Shown piece after piece: positions 18,401-27,580 of a stretch of DNA of 36,252 nt. The stretch covers positions 1 to 36,252 of the forward strand of contig CANCRC010000004.1 in assembly GCA_947380435.1 (NCBI GenBank), in the 5' to 3' direction. Source of the DNA: Chitinophagaceae bacterium (GTDB lineage: Bacteria > Bacteroidota > Bacteroidia > Chitinophagales > Chitinophagaceae). The position numbers and the translations under genes are program-made. Under the pieces are notes generated by a model, which ran no database searches, was not told the origin of the DNA, and was given only the letters and a program-made list of their open reading frames with translations. Each line of letters begins with the position of its first letter. Position 1 is the stretch's first letter.

Positions 18401-19116
18401 TTCTTTTGTTTTAATTGTTCTATTCTAGACGCAAAATAAACGGATTTTTCAGGAAAAATAAAACTTAATTTGGAATAGATATCGATGGCTTTACGCTTAT
18501 TGCCTTGTTTTATCCATATTTCAGCCATGGCTTCGGTGATAACATCGGCCGTGGTATTGGCTTTCTCCGCAATAGCGGCTATTTCTTTCTCATTTTCCTC
18601 AGCCATTTCCACCATGATAGGAAGGCCATCTTTTTGCTTTAAAACCTTTAACCAGGCCGTAAAACTCCTTAATTGTTGCGTGAATTTGTCCTGAGGTACC
18701 TTCGATAGGTCAATTTCAATGCCTTGGGCTGCAAAATAATCGGCTTGTGCGGCCATGGCTATTTCTTCTTCAAATGCTAGTTCTTTTGTATCAATGGGTG
18801 CTTGAAATTGAGCCAATTGTTCTGAGATAAGGTTGGTGACTTTATCGTCTAGTGGGTCAGAACTGGTATCCTCTTCTTGCTCTTTTAAAATATGATGCAG
18901 ATGTAAAGCCGAAGGAAAGTAGCTAGTGGTTTTCTGCACTTGTTCTTGAAATAAGGGAGAGCCATCTAATTCATATTTCTTGGCTAATAAAAATTGTAAG
19001 CTAGCGCTATAAGGATGTGCTTGAACCCATTTTTCTAAAGCAGCTGTTTCAATGGAGTCTAGTGAGCTATGACCAGTCCATTGTGATAATATTTTATTAT
19101 GTAGGGCTGAAGTCAT
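18397..19116 (-). CDS. TPR-like hypothetical protein
   Basis: 4-nt overlap with secG; C-terminal WIKQGNKRKAIDIYSKLSFIFPEKSVYFASRIEQL is TPR-like. Confidence 0.6.
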   Translation of the reverse strand: MTSALHNKILSQWTGHSSLDSIETAALEKWVQAHPYSASLQFLLAKKYELDGSPLFQEQVQKTTSYFPSALHLHHILKEQEEDTSSDPLDDKVTNLISEQLAQFQAPIDTKELAFEEEIAMAAQADYFAAQGIEIDLSKVPQDKFTQQLRSFTAWLKVLKQKDGLPIMVEMAEENEKEIAAIAEKANTTADVITEAMAEIWIKQGNKRKAIDIYSKLSFIFPEKSVYFASRIEQLKQKK

Positions 19117-19118
19117 GC

Positions 19119-19628
19119 TTACCAGTTTGAAAAAATTTGGTTAAAGATATCGTCTGTGATATTTCTAATAATGTCTTCCATTAATTGACCTTCTGCTTGG
19201 TTTAAAGTAAGGTTAGCAGAAAAATCAAAATTTCGGGTAACATCAAATTCTTGTTCTTTGTTTTCTAAAGTCTTTTTTAAGACTACATGCACTGTTACAG
19301 TTAATCGGTTGGTGCTAGCTTGTTGAGCACTTACACCCACTGTTTGAGAAGGATCATAATTGGTAATGGTTGCAAAAATCTGATAATGTGCATCGTCATT
19401 ATTGGTTCTAGTCAATTTGGTTTGACTCATTATTTTTTGCTGCAACTTATCGGTTAATAGGGGAGCCAACTGAGGGTTTACATACCTGGCTTTGTTTTCT
19501 ATAAAACCAATTTTAATGGTTTTAATATTATCTGGAATAACGGCATCTCTAAAGCTATAAATGCCACAACCACTTAAAAGTGTTGCGCAAATTGTAATGG
19601 GTAAAATAAATTTTACAAATAAGTGCAT
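19119..19628 (-). CDS. lptE: LptE-family LPS assembly lipoprotein
   Basis: Lipoprotein signal MHLFVKFILPITICATLLSGCGIYSF; Bacteroidota-type LptE sequence; start trimmed to the signal-peptide Met. Confidence 0.75.
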   Translation of the reverse strand: MHLFVKFILPITICATLLSGCGIYSFRDAVIPDNIKTIKIGFIENKARYVNPQLAPLLTDKLQQKIMSQTKLTRTNNDDAHYQIFATITNYDPSQTVGVSAQQASTNRLTVTVHVVLKKTLENKEQEFDVTRNFDFSANLTLNQAEGQLMEDIIRNITDDIFNQIFSNW

Positions 19629-19683
19629 AGCCGTTTTTCTTTTTCTAAGAAAAGCAGCAGGCTTTATTATTTTTATGTAAGCT

Positions 19684-20940
19684 TTATTCTTCAATGTTAT
19701 ATTCTTTAATTTTTCGATACAAGGTTCTCTCACTTATGCCTAAGTCGGTAGAAGCGTCTTTTCTACGGCCTCTATGTTTCTTAAGCGCCTTTAAAATTAG
19801 TTCTTTTTCCTTATCCATAATATTCAATGATTCATCTACTTCATAATGGCTACTGGTATCATTGTCTATAATAATGGGCTGCGGATGACTTATATGAACG
19901 GTATTCGGAGGGTGGGGCATAGATGCTTGCGAGGCAGCGCTAGGCATGATATCTTCTTTTAGTTCATTGATTAAGGATTCTTTATTAAAATTAGCCGATT
20001 GCCCAGCAATAGATGGGTTTTGTAATATTTCTAAAAACATTTTCTTTAACTCGTTCACATCTTTTTTCATATCAAAGAAAAGCTTGTACAAAATTTCTCT
20101 CTCGTTTGCAAATTCTCCCAAGGGGGTTCCACCCGTTACCATGGGCATATTATGCATATTATGTTGAGGTAAAAATCCTGCTAAGGTTTCACTATTAATA
20201 TTATCCGATTTGCGCAGTACTGAAATTTGTTCAGCAATATTTTTTAATTCTCTCACATTACCTGGCCAACTGTACTTAGTAAGCAGTTCTCTTGCTTCTT
20301 CGTCTAAAAAAATTGGCTTGGTCTTATACTTGTCTGCAAAGTCAACTACGAATTTTCTAAACAACAAAGGAATATCTTCTTTTCGATCTCTTAAAGAAGG
20401 AACACGAATAGGTACTGTATTTAATCGATAATATAAGTCTTCTCTAAATTTTCCTTTCTGTGTGTATTCTAGAAGTTCTCTATTAGTGGCTGCAATAACT
20501 CTTACATCCGACTTTTGTACTTTTGAAGAACCCACTCTTATAAATTCGCCCGTTTCTAATACACGTAATAATCGAGCCTGTGTGCCTAAAGGCAATTCGC
20601 CAATCTCATCTAAAAATATGGTACCACCACTCACTGTTTCGAAATAACCTTTTCTACTATCTACAGCACCAGTGAAAGAACCTTTCTCGTGTCCAAATAA
20701 TTCAGAGTCAATAGTGCCTTCTGGAATGGCGCCACAGTTTACTGCAATAAAGGGGTTGTGTTTTCTTGCCGATAAGCTATGAATAATTTGAGAGAAAACT
20801 TCTTTACCTACACCGCTTTCACCCACAATTAAAACAGTTAAGTCGGTAGCCGCTACTTGCTCTGCGGTATTCAATGCATGATTGAGCGCAGGCGTGTTGC
20901 CTATAATATTAAATCTATTTTTAAGTGCTTGTAAGTCCAT
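19684..20940 (-). CDS. Sigma-54-dependent transcriptional activator (AAA+ / Fis HTH, no receiver domain)
   Basis: GESGVGKE Walker A, GSFTGA loop, GTIFLDEIGELP, ATNRELLEYTQKGKFREDLYYRLN, C-terminal Fis HTH DLGISERTLYRKIKEY. Confidence 0.93.
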   Translation of the reverse strand: MDLQALKNRFNIIGNTPALNHALNTAEQVAATDLTVLIVGESGVGKEVFSQIIHSLSARKHNPFIAVNCGAIPEGTIDSELFGHEKGSFTGAVDSRKGYFETVSGGTIFLDEIGELPLGTQARLLRVLETGEFIRVGSSKVQKSDVRVIAATNRELLEYTQKGKFREDLYYRLNTVPIRVPSLRDRKEDIPLLFRKFVVDFADKYKTKPIFLDEEARELLTKYSWPGNVRELKNIAEQISVLRKSDNINSETLAGFLPQHNMHNMPMVTGGTPLGEFANEREILYKLFFDMKKDVNELKKMFLEILQNPSIAGQSANFNKESLINELKEDIMPSAASQASMPHPPNTVHISHPQPIIIDNDTSSHYEVDESLNIMDKEKELILKALKKHRGRRKDASTDLGISERTLYRKIKEYNIEE

Positions 20941-20945
20941 GTTTA

Positions 20946-22370
20946 TTATTTTATAGTACCCATTAAAGTACCTTTTGTATAATCTGTAATCAGAATATGT
21001 ACATAATCTCCTTTGACTAGTGGTTTTAACGCACCTGCTTTTGGAAATACAACTACTTTATTCTGACTAGTTCTTCCCATCCAATGCAGATCGCTTTTTT
21101 TACTATTGCCTTCAATTAGCACTTCATAAGATTTACCTAGTTCTTTTTTATTACTGTCGTTGGACAAGTGCCATTGCACATCTACAATTTCTTGCAATCT
21201 TCTTTTCTTTACATCAAGTGGTACATCATCTTCATATCTTTTCTCTGCTAAAGTGCCTGGGCGTTCAGAATAAAAATACATGTATGCATAATCGTACTGT
21301 GCTAATTGCATAATACTCATTGTGTCTTGGTGGTCTTCTTCTGTTTCAGTACAAAAGCCTGCGATGATATCGGCAGAAATACTACATTCTGGCATCAGTT
21401 CTCTAATACGCACTACTTTTGCTAAATACCATTCGCGTGTATAAGTACGGTTCATTAATTGTAATACACGGGTGCTGCCACTTTGAACGGGTAGGTGAAT
21501 GTATTTACAAATATTGGGGTACTTCATCATGGTAAATAAAACTTCGTCTGTAATATCCTTCGGATGTGAAGTGCTAAATCGAACTCTTAGTAATGGACTA
21601 ATTAAAGCGACGCTTTCTAATAGCTGCGCAAATGTAACCTGGGTATTGGTTTCAGGGTTAGTCCAATAATAACTATCTACATTTTGTCCAAGTAAGGTTA
21701 CTTCCTTATAGCCTTTATCGAATAAGTCTTTAGATTCTGCCACAATAGAAAAAGCATCTCTACTTCTTTCACGCCCTCTTGTAAAAGGCACCACGCAAAA
21801 GCTACACATATTATTACATCCACGCATAATGGAAACAAATCCACTAATGCCATTACTATCTAAACGAACGGGAGAAATATCTGAATAGGTTTCATCACGA
21901 CTTAATAAAACATTCACTGCTTTTTGTCCAGTGCCTGCTTCTATAATTAAATCGGGTAGGGTTCTATAAGCATCTGGGCCTACTACTAAGTCCACTAATT
22001 TTTCTTCTTCTAATAATTTTGATTTTAATCTTTCCGCCATACAACCTAAAACACCCACTAACATTCCTGGCTTTTGTTGCTTGTATTTTCTAAACTCGGT
22101 TAATCTTTTACGCACTGTGAGTTCTGCCTTCTCTCGAATAGAACAAGTATTAATTAAAATTAAGTCGGCTATTTCCAAGTTACGTGTACTACCATACCCA
22201 TTCTTTTCTAAAATAGAAGCCACCACTTCGCTGTCCGCAAAGTTCATAGCACAGCCATAGCTTTCCACGTAGAAAAACTTAGAAAAAGCTGCTTTGTTTT
22301 GAGCAGATTCATAGGCTTCCCCCTGTCTTAATTCATCATGTTCCTTGGTCGCCGTGGTGAATAATTCCAT
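20946..22370 (-). CDS. miaB: tRNA-2-methylthio-N6-dimethylallyladenosine synthase MiaB
   Basis: [47 protein letters not shown] radical SAM motif, TRAM-like C-terminus. Confidence 0.94.
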   Translation of the reverse strand: MELFTTATKEHDELRQGEAYESAQNKAAFSKFFYVESYGCAMNFADSEVVASILEKNGYGSTRNLEIADLILINTCSIREKAELTVRKRLTEFRKYKQQKPGMLVGVLGCMAERLKSKLLEEEKLVDLVVGPDAYRTLPDLIIEAGTGQKAVNVLLSRDETYSDISPVRLDSNGISGFVSIMRGCNNMCSFCVVPFTRGRERSRDAFSIVAESKDLFDKGYKEVTLLGQNVDSYYWTNPETNTQVTFAQLLESVALISPLLRVRFSTSHPKDITDEVLFTMMKYPNICKYIHLPVQSGSTRVLQLMNRTYTREWYLAKVVRIRELMPECSISADIIAGFCTETEEDHQDTMSIMQLAQYDYAYMYFYSERPGTLAEKRYEDDVPLDVKKRRLQEIVDVQWHLSNDSNKKELGKSYEVLIEGNSKKSDLHWMGRTSQNKVVVFPKAGALKPLVKGDYVHILITDYTKGTLMGTIK

Positions 22371-22388
22371 TCAAATTGGTTTGAAACG

Positions 22389-22419
22389 CAAATTTAGTTA
22401 AAAAAATAGAATGTGTCAA
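22389..22419 (-). promoter_or_regulatory. miaB promoter: TTG-N20-TAAATTTG (minus strand)
   Basis: Bacteroidota -33/-7 type elements in the 142-bp divergent region. Confidence 0.65.
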
Positions 22420-22557
22420 CTTGTCAGCCAAAACTTCTAATTATTTGATAATGAAACCCTTACTTAGCTCATAGCGCATATCTGTTAAAAATTTATATAT
22501 AATTAGAAATCAATGATTTATCAAAGGCTTCCTATATTTGAAAAAATATTGAGTTAC

Positions 22558-23541
22558 ATGCGAAAAAGTCTGCTTACAGTTTTAGTTTTTATAGGTGTAC
22601 AGACAGTTATAGGTGTGCAGACATTAATGGCTCAAAATATAGCAGTGGCCAAACTAAGGTCAGAAACTTCAAGAACAATAAGAAAAGACAACGATACTAG
22701 TTACTACAATTGGAAGCAGGGTGGAATGTATAATTTTAATTTATCTCAAAGCTCTTTAAGTAACTGGGCAGCGGGGGGTGATAATTTTAATATGGCTATT
22801 AATAGTTACTTTAATTATTATGCCTATTTCCAAAAGCCTCGTCAAAGTTGGGATAATAATTTAGATCTTAATTTAGGCTTTGTACAATCTACTAGTTTAG
22901 GGGGAAGAAAAAATGACGATAGAGTGGATGTGCTAAGTAAATATGGTTACCGCATTGATACTACCGGTATGTGGTACTTATCTGGTTTATTCAATTTCCG
23001 TTCTCAATTCTTTGATGGGTATAGTTTTAGTGGGTCCAATTCCAATTTTACCTCTTCTTTCTTATCACCTGCCTATATTATTTTATCTGCAGGATTGGAC
23101 TTTAAACCTAATAATACTTTTTCCGTTTTCTTTTCTCCTTTAACTTCTAGAACCACTTTAGTATTAAGTACTAAACTTTCTAATTTGGGTAGCTATGGTG
23201 TGCCAGTGGGTAAAAAGATAAATAGAGAGACGGGTTTATTTGTAACCGTTAATTATAATAATACCATTGCACCCAATATTACCTATAAAGGCCGTGCCGA
23301 TTTTTTCTCTAATTATTATGAAAAGCCAGAGAACATTAATTTATACATGACCAACATGTTTACTTTTAAAATAAACAAAAACTTTTCAGCCTCTTATAGT
23401 TTGGATTTAATTTACGACGACAAGATTAAAATATTTGGGCCATTGAAAAAATCGCCTGGGCTTCAATTAAAAAGTATCATAGGAATTGGCTACTTTAAAA
23501 ACTTACAAGTAAAAAAGACGATACTGAAGCCAAAGGTTTAG
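22558..23541 (+). CDS. DUF3078 family protein
   Basis: YNFNLSQSSLSNWAAGGDNFNMAINSYFNYYAYFQK...WDNNLDLNLGFVQS motif region; signal peptide starting at MRKSLLTVLVF. Confidence 0.82.
   Translation: MRKSLLTVLVFIGVQTVIGVQTLMAQNIAVAKLRSETSRTIRKDNDTSYYNWKQGGMYNFNLSQSSLSNWAAGGDNFNMAINSYFNYYAYFQKPRQSWDNNLDLNLGFVQSTSLGGRKNDDRVDVLSKYGYRIDTTGMWYLSGLFNFRSQFFDGYSFSGSNSNFTSSFLSPAYIILSAGLDFKPNNTFSVFFSPLTSRTTLVLSTKLSNLGSYGVPVGKKINRETGLFVTVNYNNTIAPNITYKGRADFFSNYYEKPENINLYMTNMFTFKINKNFSASYSLDLIYDDKIKIFGPLKKSPGLQLKSIIGIGYFKNLQVKKTILKPKV
22591..22626 (+). repeat. Two-copy 18-bp imperfect tandem repeat within the signal peptide
   Basis: ATAGGTGTACAGACAGTT / ATAGGTGTGCAGACATTA (15/18 identical), encoding IGVQTV-IGVQTL. 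Confidence 0.8.
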
Positions 23542-23591
23542 TAAAGTATTATTCAAATAGTATTGCGCTAAGTTATTGGTGGACTGTTTAA

Positions 23592-24713
23592 TTATTTAGC
23601 GACAGCCTTCAATCTGTGTTTTATCTTATTCGCTTTATGCGTTAGATCCTGATAGTCTTTACTGATAATGGTTACATGGCCCATTTTTCTACCGGGCTTG
23701 GTTTGTTTTTTACCATATATATGTACAAATACATTATCCATTTTCAACACTTCGTCTAAACCATCATAATAAACCTCTCCGCTCTGCCCTTCGCTACCAA
23801 TAATATTCACAATGGCAGAAGGAAGTATAGCATCGGTATTGCCTAAAGGGTAGTCTAGTAAAATTCTTAAAAGCATATCATACTGGCTACTATAATTTGC
23901 TTCAATAGTATGGTGACCGCTATTATGCACACGAGGGGCTGTTTCATTTACCCAAACATCATCGTTGCCATCAATAAATAATTCAATAGCAAATAAGCCG
24001 GGGCTATTTAAACCTTGTACTACTTTTCTTGCAATGGCCTGAGCCTTCCATAAAACTTTTTCTTCTAACTTAGCTGGGCTTAATTGGTAGTCCAATAAAT
24101 TATATACAGGATCAAAAATCATTTCAGCAGGAGGGTAAATTATAGTTTCTCCTTTGACGTTCATACCCACAATAAGGGCAATTTCTTTTGCAATTTTTAT
24201 TTTTTGTTCTAAGACAGAAGGAACATTAAAACCTAATTCAATTTCTTTTTCGCTAGCTATTATTTGAACCCCTTTACCATCATAGCCACCTTCAGCCATT
24301 TTATGTACCGCAGGTAATAAAGAAATATGGTTTAGTAAATCGGATTTATTTTCTGTAATGACAAATGAAGCGCTAGGAATTTCATTTTCCTTATAAAACT
24401 GCTTTTGTAAAATTTTATTTTTAATAGTTCGAATGGCGCTAGGCTTGGGGTATACTTTCACACCTTCGGCTTCGAGTTTTTCTAAGGCATCTACATTTAC
24501 CGCTTCAATTTCTATGGTAATAGCGTCCAAGCCTTTTCCAAAATTATAAACTGCATCAAAGTCTTGAATATTGCCTAAGGTAAAATGGTGACATAAATGA
24601 GCGGCAGGACAGCTGGCATCATTTTCTAGCACATAGGTGGTTGCATCATAGTTAGCGGCTGCTTGCAATAACATTCGTCCTAATTGACCCCCTCCTAAAA
24701 TGCCTAATTTCAT
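23592..24713 (-). CDS. purK: 5-(carboxyamino)imidazole ribonucleotide synthase
   Basis: MKLGILGGGQLGRMLLQAA, EGGYDGKGVQ, NETAPRVHNSGHHTIEA; Met18 start preferred. Confidence 0.93.
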   Translation of the reverse strand: MKLGILGGGQLGRMLLQAAANYDATTYVLENDASCPAAHLCHHFTLGNIQDFDAVYNFGKGLDAITIEIEAVNVDALEKLEAEGVKVYPKPSAIRTIKNKILQKQFYKENEIPSASFVITENKSDLLNHISLLPAVHKMAEGGYDGKGVQIIASEKEIELGFNVPSVLEQKIKIAKEIALIVGMNVKGETIIYPPAEMIFDPVYNLLDYQLSPAKLEEKVLWKAQAIARKVVQGLNSPGLFAIELFIDGNDDVWVNETAPRVHNSGHHTIEANYSSQYDMLLRILLDYPLGNTDAILPSAIVNIIGSEGQSGEVYYDGLDEVLKMDNVFVHIYGKKQTKPGRKMGHVTIISKDYQDLTHKANKIKHRLKAVAK

Positions 24714-24727
24714 TTGCTGTCTTTTGG

Positions 24728-24735
24728 CAAAGATA
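24728..24735 (-). promoter_or_regulatory. -7 element TATCTTTG upstream of purK
   Basis: TAnnTTTG on the minus strand 14 nt upstream of the purK ATG (24713); lies inside the longer ORF call. Confidence 0.5.
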
Positions 24736-24757
24736 AGGTTCTTGGACAAGTTTTCAT

Positions 24758-24788
24758 TTTGCATAGCGCTGAAAAGAGATTAAATTTG
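24758..24788 (+). promoter_or_regulatory. Promoter TTTG-N19-TAAATTTG upstream of the ABC ATPase
   Basis: Both Bacteroidota -33 and -7 consensus elements with canonical spacing. Confidence 0.7.
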
Positions 24789-24822
24789 CCTACTTATTCA
24801 TCCAGTTATCAACCAAGGTACT

Positions 24823-25587
24823 ATGTCAGCACTGCCCATTATTACTGTAAAAGACCTCGTAAAATCCTATGGCAATTTCAAAGCTGTGAAAGGCATCAGC
24901 TTTGAGGTAAAAGAAGGGGAGATATTTGGTTTATTGGGCCCCAATGGCGCAGGCAAGTCTACCACCCTTGAAATTATTGAAACCTTAAGGGAGAAAACAA
25001 GTGGTACAGTAATGGTGAATGGTTTTGATTTAGATAAGTCACCAGAGTCTATTAAAAAAATGATAGGCGTTCAATTACAAACAGCCGGCTTTTATCCTAA
25101 TTTAAATTTAACTGAGCTCATTCATTTATTTGTGGGTTTATACCAAAATGAAATGGATGCTACAGCGCTTTTGCAAAAAGTTAATTTAGAAGACAAAGCG
25201 AAAGCAAAGTTTAAAGAATTAAGTGGGGGACAGAAACAAAGGTTTTCTATTGCCACTACTTTAATTAATAAACCTAAAATTATTTTCTTAGATGAACCTA
25301 CCACAGGTTTAGACCCGCAAGCAAGAAGAAACTTATGGGATTTAATCAAAGAAATTAGAGACAATGGTACTACAGTAATTATAACCACTCATTATATGGA
25401 TGAGGCAGAAGTATTATGTGATAGAGTAGCCATTATTGATAGTGGTAAAATAATTGCTATAAATACACCCAATCATTTAATTGATGAGTTGGTGGAAACC
25501 GGATTTGAAAAAGTGAAAGAAGTAAAAAAAGCAAACTTAGAAGATGTATTTATACATTTAACGGGGAAGGCTTTAAGAGAAGAGTAA
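24823..25587 (+). CDS. ABC transporter ATP-binding protein (ABC-2 type)
   Basis: Walker A GPNGAGKST, signature LSGGQKQR, Walker B IIFLDEPTTGLDP, C-terminal NLEDVFIHLTG. Confidence 0.94.
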   Translation: MSALPIITVKDLVKSYGNFKAVKGISFEVKEGEIFGLLGPNGAGKSTTLEIIETLREKTSGTVMVNGFDLDKSPESIKKMIGVQLQTAGFYPNLNLTELIHLFVGLYQNEMDATALLQKVNLEDKAKAKFKELSGGQKQRFSIATTLINKPKIIFLDEPTTGLDPQARRNLWDLIKEIRDNGTTVIITTHYMDEAEVLCDRVAIIDSGKIIAINTPNHLIDELVETGFEKVKEVKKANLEDVFIHLTGKALREE

Positions 25588-25699
25588 TTAAGAGCCTAGT
25601 AAAATTTTCTAGCCTCATAATAATAGAGCCTATTTAAATATTGTAGATAATTGAAAACATATTATTCAAAAACATAAATAATAAATTAAAATATAAAAA

Positions 25700-26224
25700 A
25701 TGGAAGATTTAAAATATCCTATTGGTAAGATTGAATATTTACCTTTTACAGAAGCGAACAAGAGAGCATTCATTAATGCTATTAAAATAGCGCCAGCCAA
25801 TTTAGAAATGGCTGTGCAACATTTAGATAAAGCTCAGTTAGACACCCCCTATAGAGAAGGCGGTTGGACTATTCAACAAGTAATGCACCATATGGCAGAT
25901 AGCCATATGAATGCTTTTATTCGTTTTAAAATGGCCTTGACGGAAGAAGTACCTGCTATTAAAGCCTATGATGAAAAAGGTTTTGCTAATACTGCCGATT
26001 CCTTAAATACACCTATTAATTATTCTACTACAATTTTACATGCTTTACACGCGCGTTGGGTAATGCTATTAGAATCTATGACCGATGAACAGTTTCAAAG
26101 AAAATTATTTCATCCAGGTAGAAATGCAGAAGTAAGTTTATGGGATATGTTAGCAATATACTCTTGGCATGGTAAACACCATTTAGCGCATATTACGAAT
26201 TTGTGTAAGCAGAAGGGTTGGTAG
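25700..26224 (+). CDS. DinB/YfiT-like putative metal-dependent hydrolase (bacillithiol transferase family)
   Basis: YPIGKIEYLPF, GGWTIQQVMHHMADSHMNAFIRFK, YSWHGKHHLAHI (His metal-ligand triad). Confidence 0.87.
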   Translation: MEDLKYPIGKIEYLPFTEANKRAFINAIKIAPANLEMAVQHLDKAQLDTPYREGGWTIQQVMHHMADSHMNAFIRFKMALTEEVPAIKAYDEKGFANTADSLNTPINYSTTILHALHARWVMLLESMTDEQFQRKLFHPGRNAEVSLWDMLAIYSWHGKHHLAHITNLCKQKGW

Positions 26225-26234
26225 TAGACTTTGT

Positions 26235-27566
26235 TTATTTTTTAAACAAGGCTCTGTCTACTTCGGCTACTAAGTAAACGCTACCTATAACTAAAATTAA
26301 GTCCTTATCAGTGGCTTTTGCTGAAGCTGTTTGTAAAGCAATGTTTACATCGTCATAAATACCCCCTTTCAGTCCTAATGCATTTGCTTTTTCTGCAAGT
26401 TCCTTAGAAGCAAGTGCTCTAGGTAAATGCGATTGGGTGAAATAGTAATTTGCATTTTTAGGAAGTAAGGTGAGTACTGCATCCACATCTTTATCCTTCA
26501 CCATTCCTGTTACTATATATAGTTGTTGGAATGTAGTAGTAGTTATTTGATCGAGTAGGGCCTTGATGCCATGTTCATTATGCGCTACATCTAAAACAAT
26601 TCTAGGAGAAGCTTGAATGCATTCCCATCTACCCATAAAACCAGTAGAAGCTTTTATTTCAACTAAGGCTTGCTGAATAATTTCACTTGTCAATTTCCAA
26701 CCCATGTCTGCTAATAATTGACATGCCACTAAAACACCTTTTAAATTTTTAGCTTGATACTTTCCTGGTAGGTCGCAACTAATGGTAAACTTTGCATCAA
26801 ATAAAGGCTTGTTCAATAAATGAACATGTGGTTGACTAAAACTAAAGCTGGCGGTATTCCAATTGTTTTCAAAAGCATTTAGTTCAATAAAATCTTCACT
26901 AAAATAAATGGGTGCATTTTCAAGTGCAGCCTTTTGTGTAAAAACTGGTTTTGTTTCAGCAATGCTTTCACTTATCACAATAGGCGTTTCTTTTTTTATA
27001 ATGCCTGCTTTCTCTGATGCAATGGCTTCAAGTGTATTTCCAAGTAAGGCCATATGATCCCAACCAATATTGGTTATAAGGCTTAGTATGGGCTGAATAA
27101 CATTGGTGCTATCTAGTCTTCCGCCAAGTCCAGTTTCTATAATGGAAATATCACAATTTTCTGCAGCGAAATAATCAAAAGCCATGCCTACTGTAATTTC
27201 AAAAAAGGAAGGTTCAATTTCTTCAATTAAGGGTTTTACTTTTTCTGTAAAGGAACTGACAAACTCTTTGGTACACATTTCTCCATTTACTTTTATTCTT
27301 TCTCTAAAATCATATAAATGGGGAGAGGTATATAAACCTGTTCTATAGCCCGCTTTTTGAAAAATGGCTGCAAGCATATGACTTGTAGAACCTTTTCCAT
27401 TGGTGCCTGCCACATGAATGGTCTTAAATTTATTTTCAGGATTTCCTAAGAAAGAACAAATTAATTGAGTGTTATGTAAATCGTTTTTTATGGCAGCGGC
27501 TCCAATACGACTAAACATAGGAAGACGACTATATAAATAGTCAATGGTATTTTGATAATCGCTCAA
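26235..27566 (-). CDS. folC: Bifunctional folylpolyglutamate synthase/dihydrofolate synthase
   Basis: HVAGTNGKGSTSHMLAAI, TGLYTSPHLYDFRERI, ETGLGGRLDSTN. Confidence 0.94.
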   Translation of the reverse strand: MSDYQNTIDYLYSRLPMFSRIGAAAIKNDLHNTQLICSFLGNPENKFKTIHVAGTNGKGSTSHMLAAIFQKAGYRTGLYTSPHLYDFRERIKVNGEMCTKEFVSSFTEKVKPLIEEIEPSFFEITVGMAFDYFAAENCDISIIETGLGGRLDSTNVIQPILSLITNIGWDHMALLGNTLEAIASEKAGIIKKETPIVISESIAETKPVFTQKAALENAPIYFSEDFIELNAFENNWNTASFSFSQPHVHLLNKPLFDAKFTISCDLPGKYQAKNLKGVLVACQLLADMGWKLTSEIIQQALVEIKASTGFMGRWECIQASPRIVLDVAHNEHGIKALLDQITTTTFQQLYIVTGMVKDKDVDAVLTLLPKNANYYFTQSHLPRALASKELAEKANALGLKGGIYDDVNIALQTASAKATDKDLILVIGSVYLVAEVDRALFKK

Positions 27567-27580
27567 AGCAGTGGAATTAA

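Noticed and set aside
19629-19733. N-terminal extension of LptE overlapping the sigma54 activator
   Set aside because: A canonical lipoprotein signal peptide starts at 19628; the extension is basic, unlike LptE, and overlaps the upstream gene.
19946-20647. Cluster of small plus-strand ORFs inside the sigma54 activator
   Set aside because: Antisense to a highly conserved AAA+ gene; overlapping frames with no protein-like features.
25591-25632. Repeated AGAGCCTA and CTAGTAAAATTTTCTAG near-palindrome after the ABC ATPase
   Set aside because: Short and AT-rich, no U-tract; cannot be distinguished from chance.
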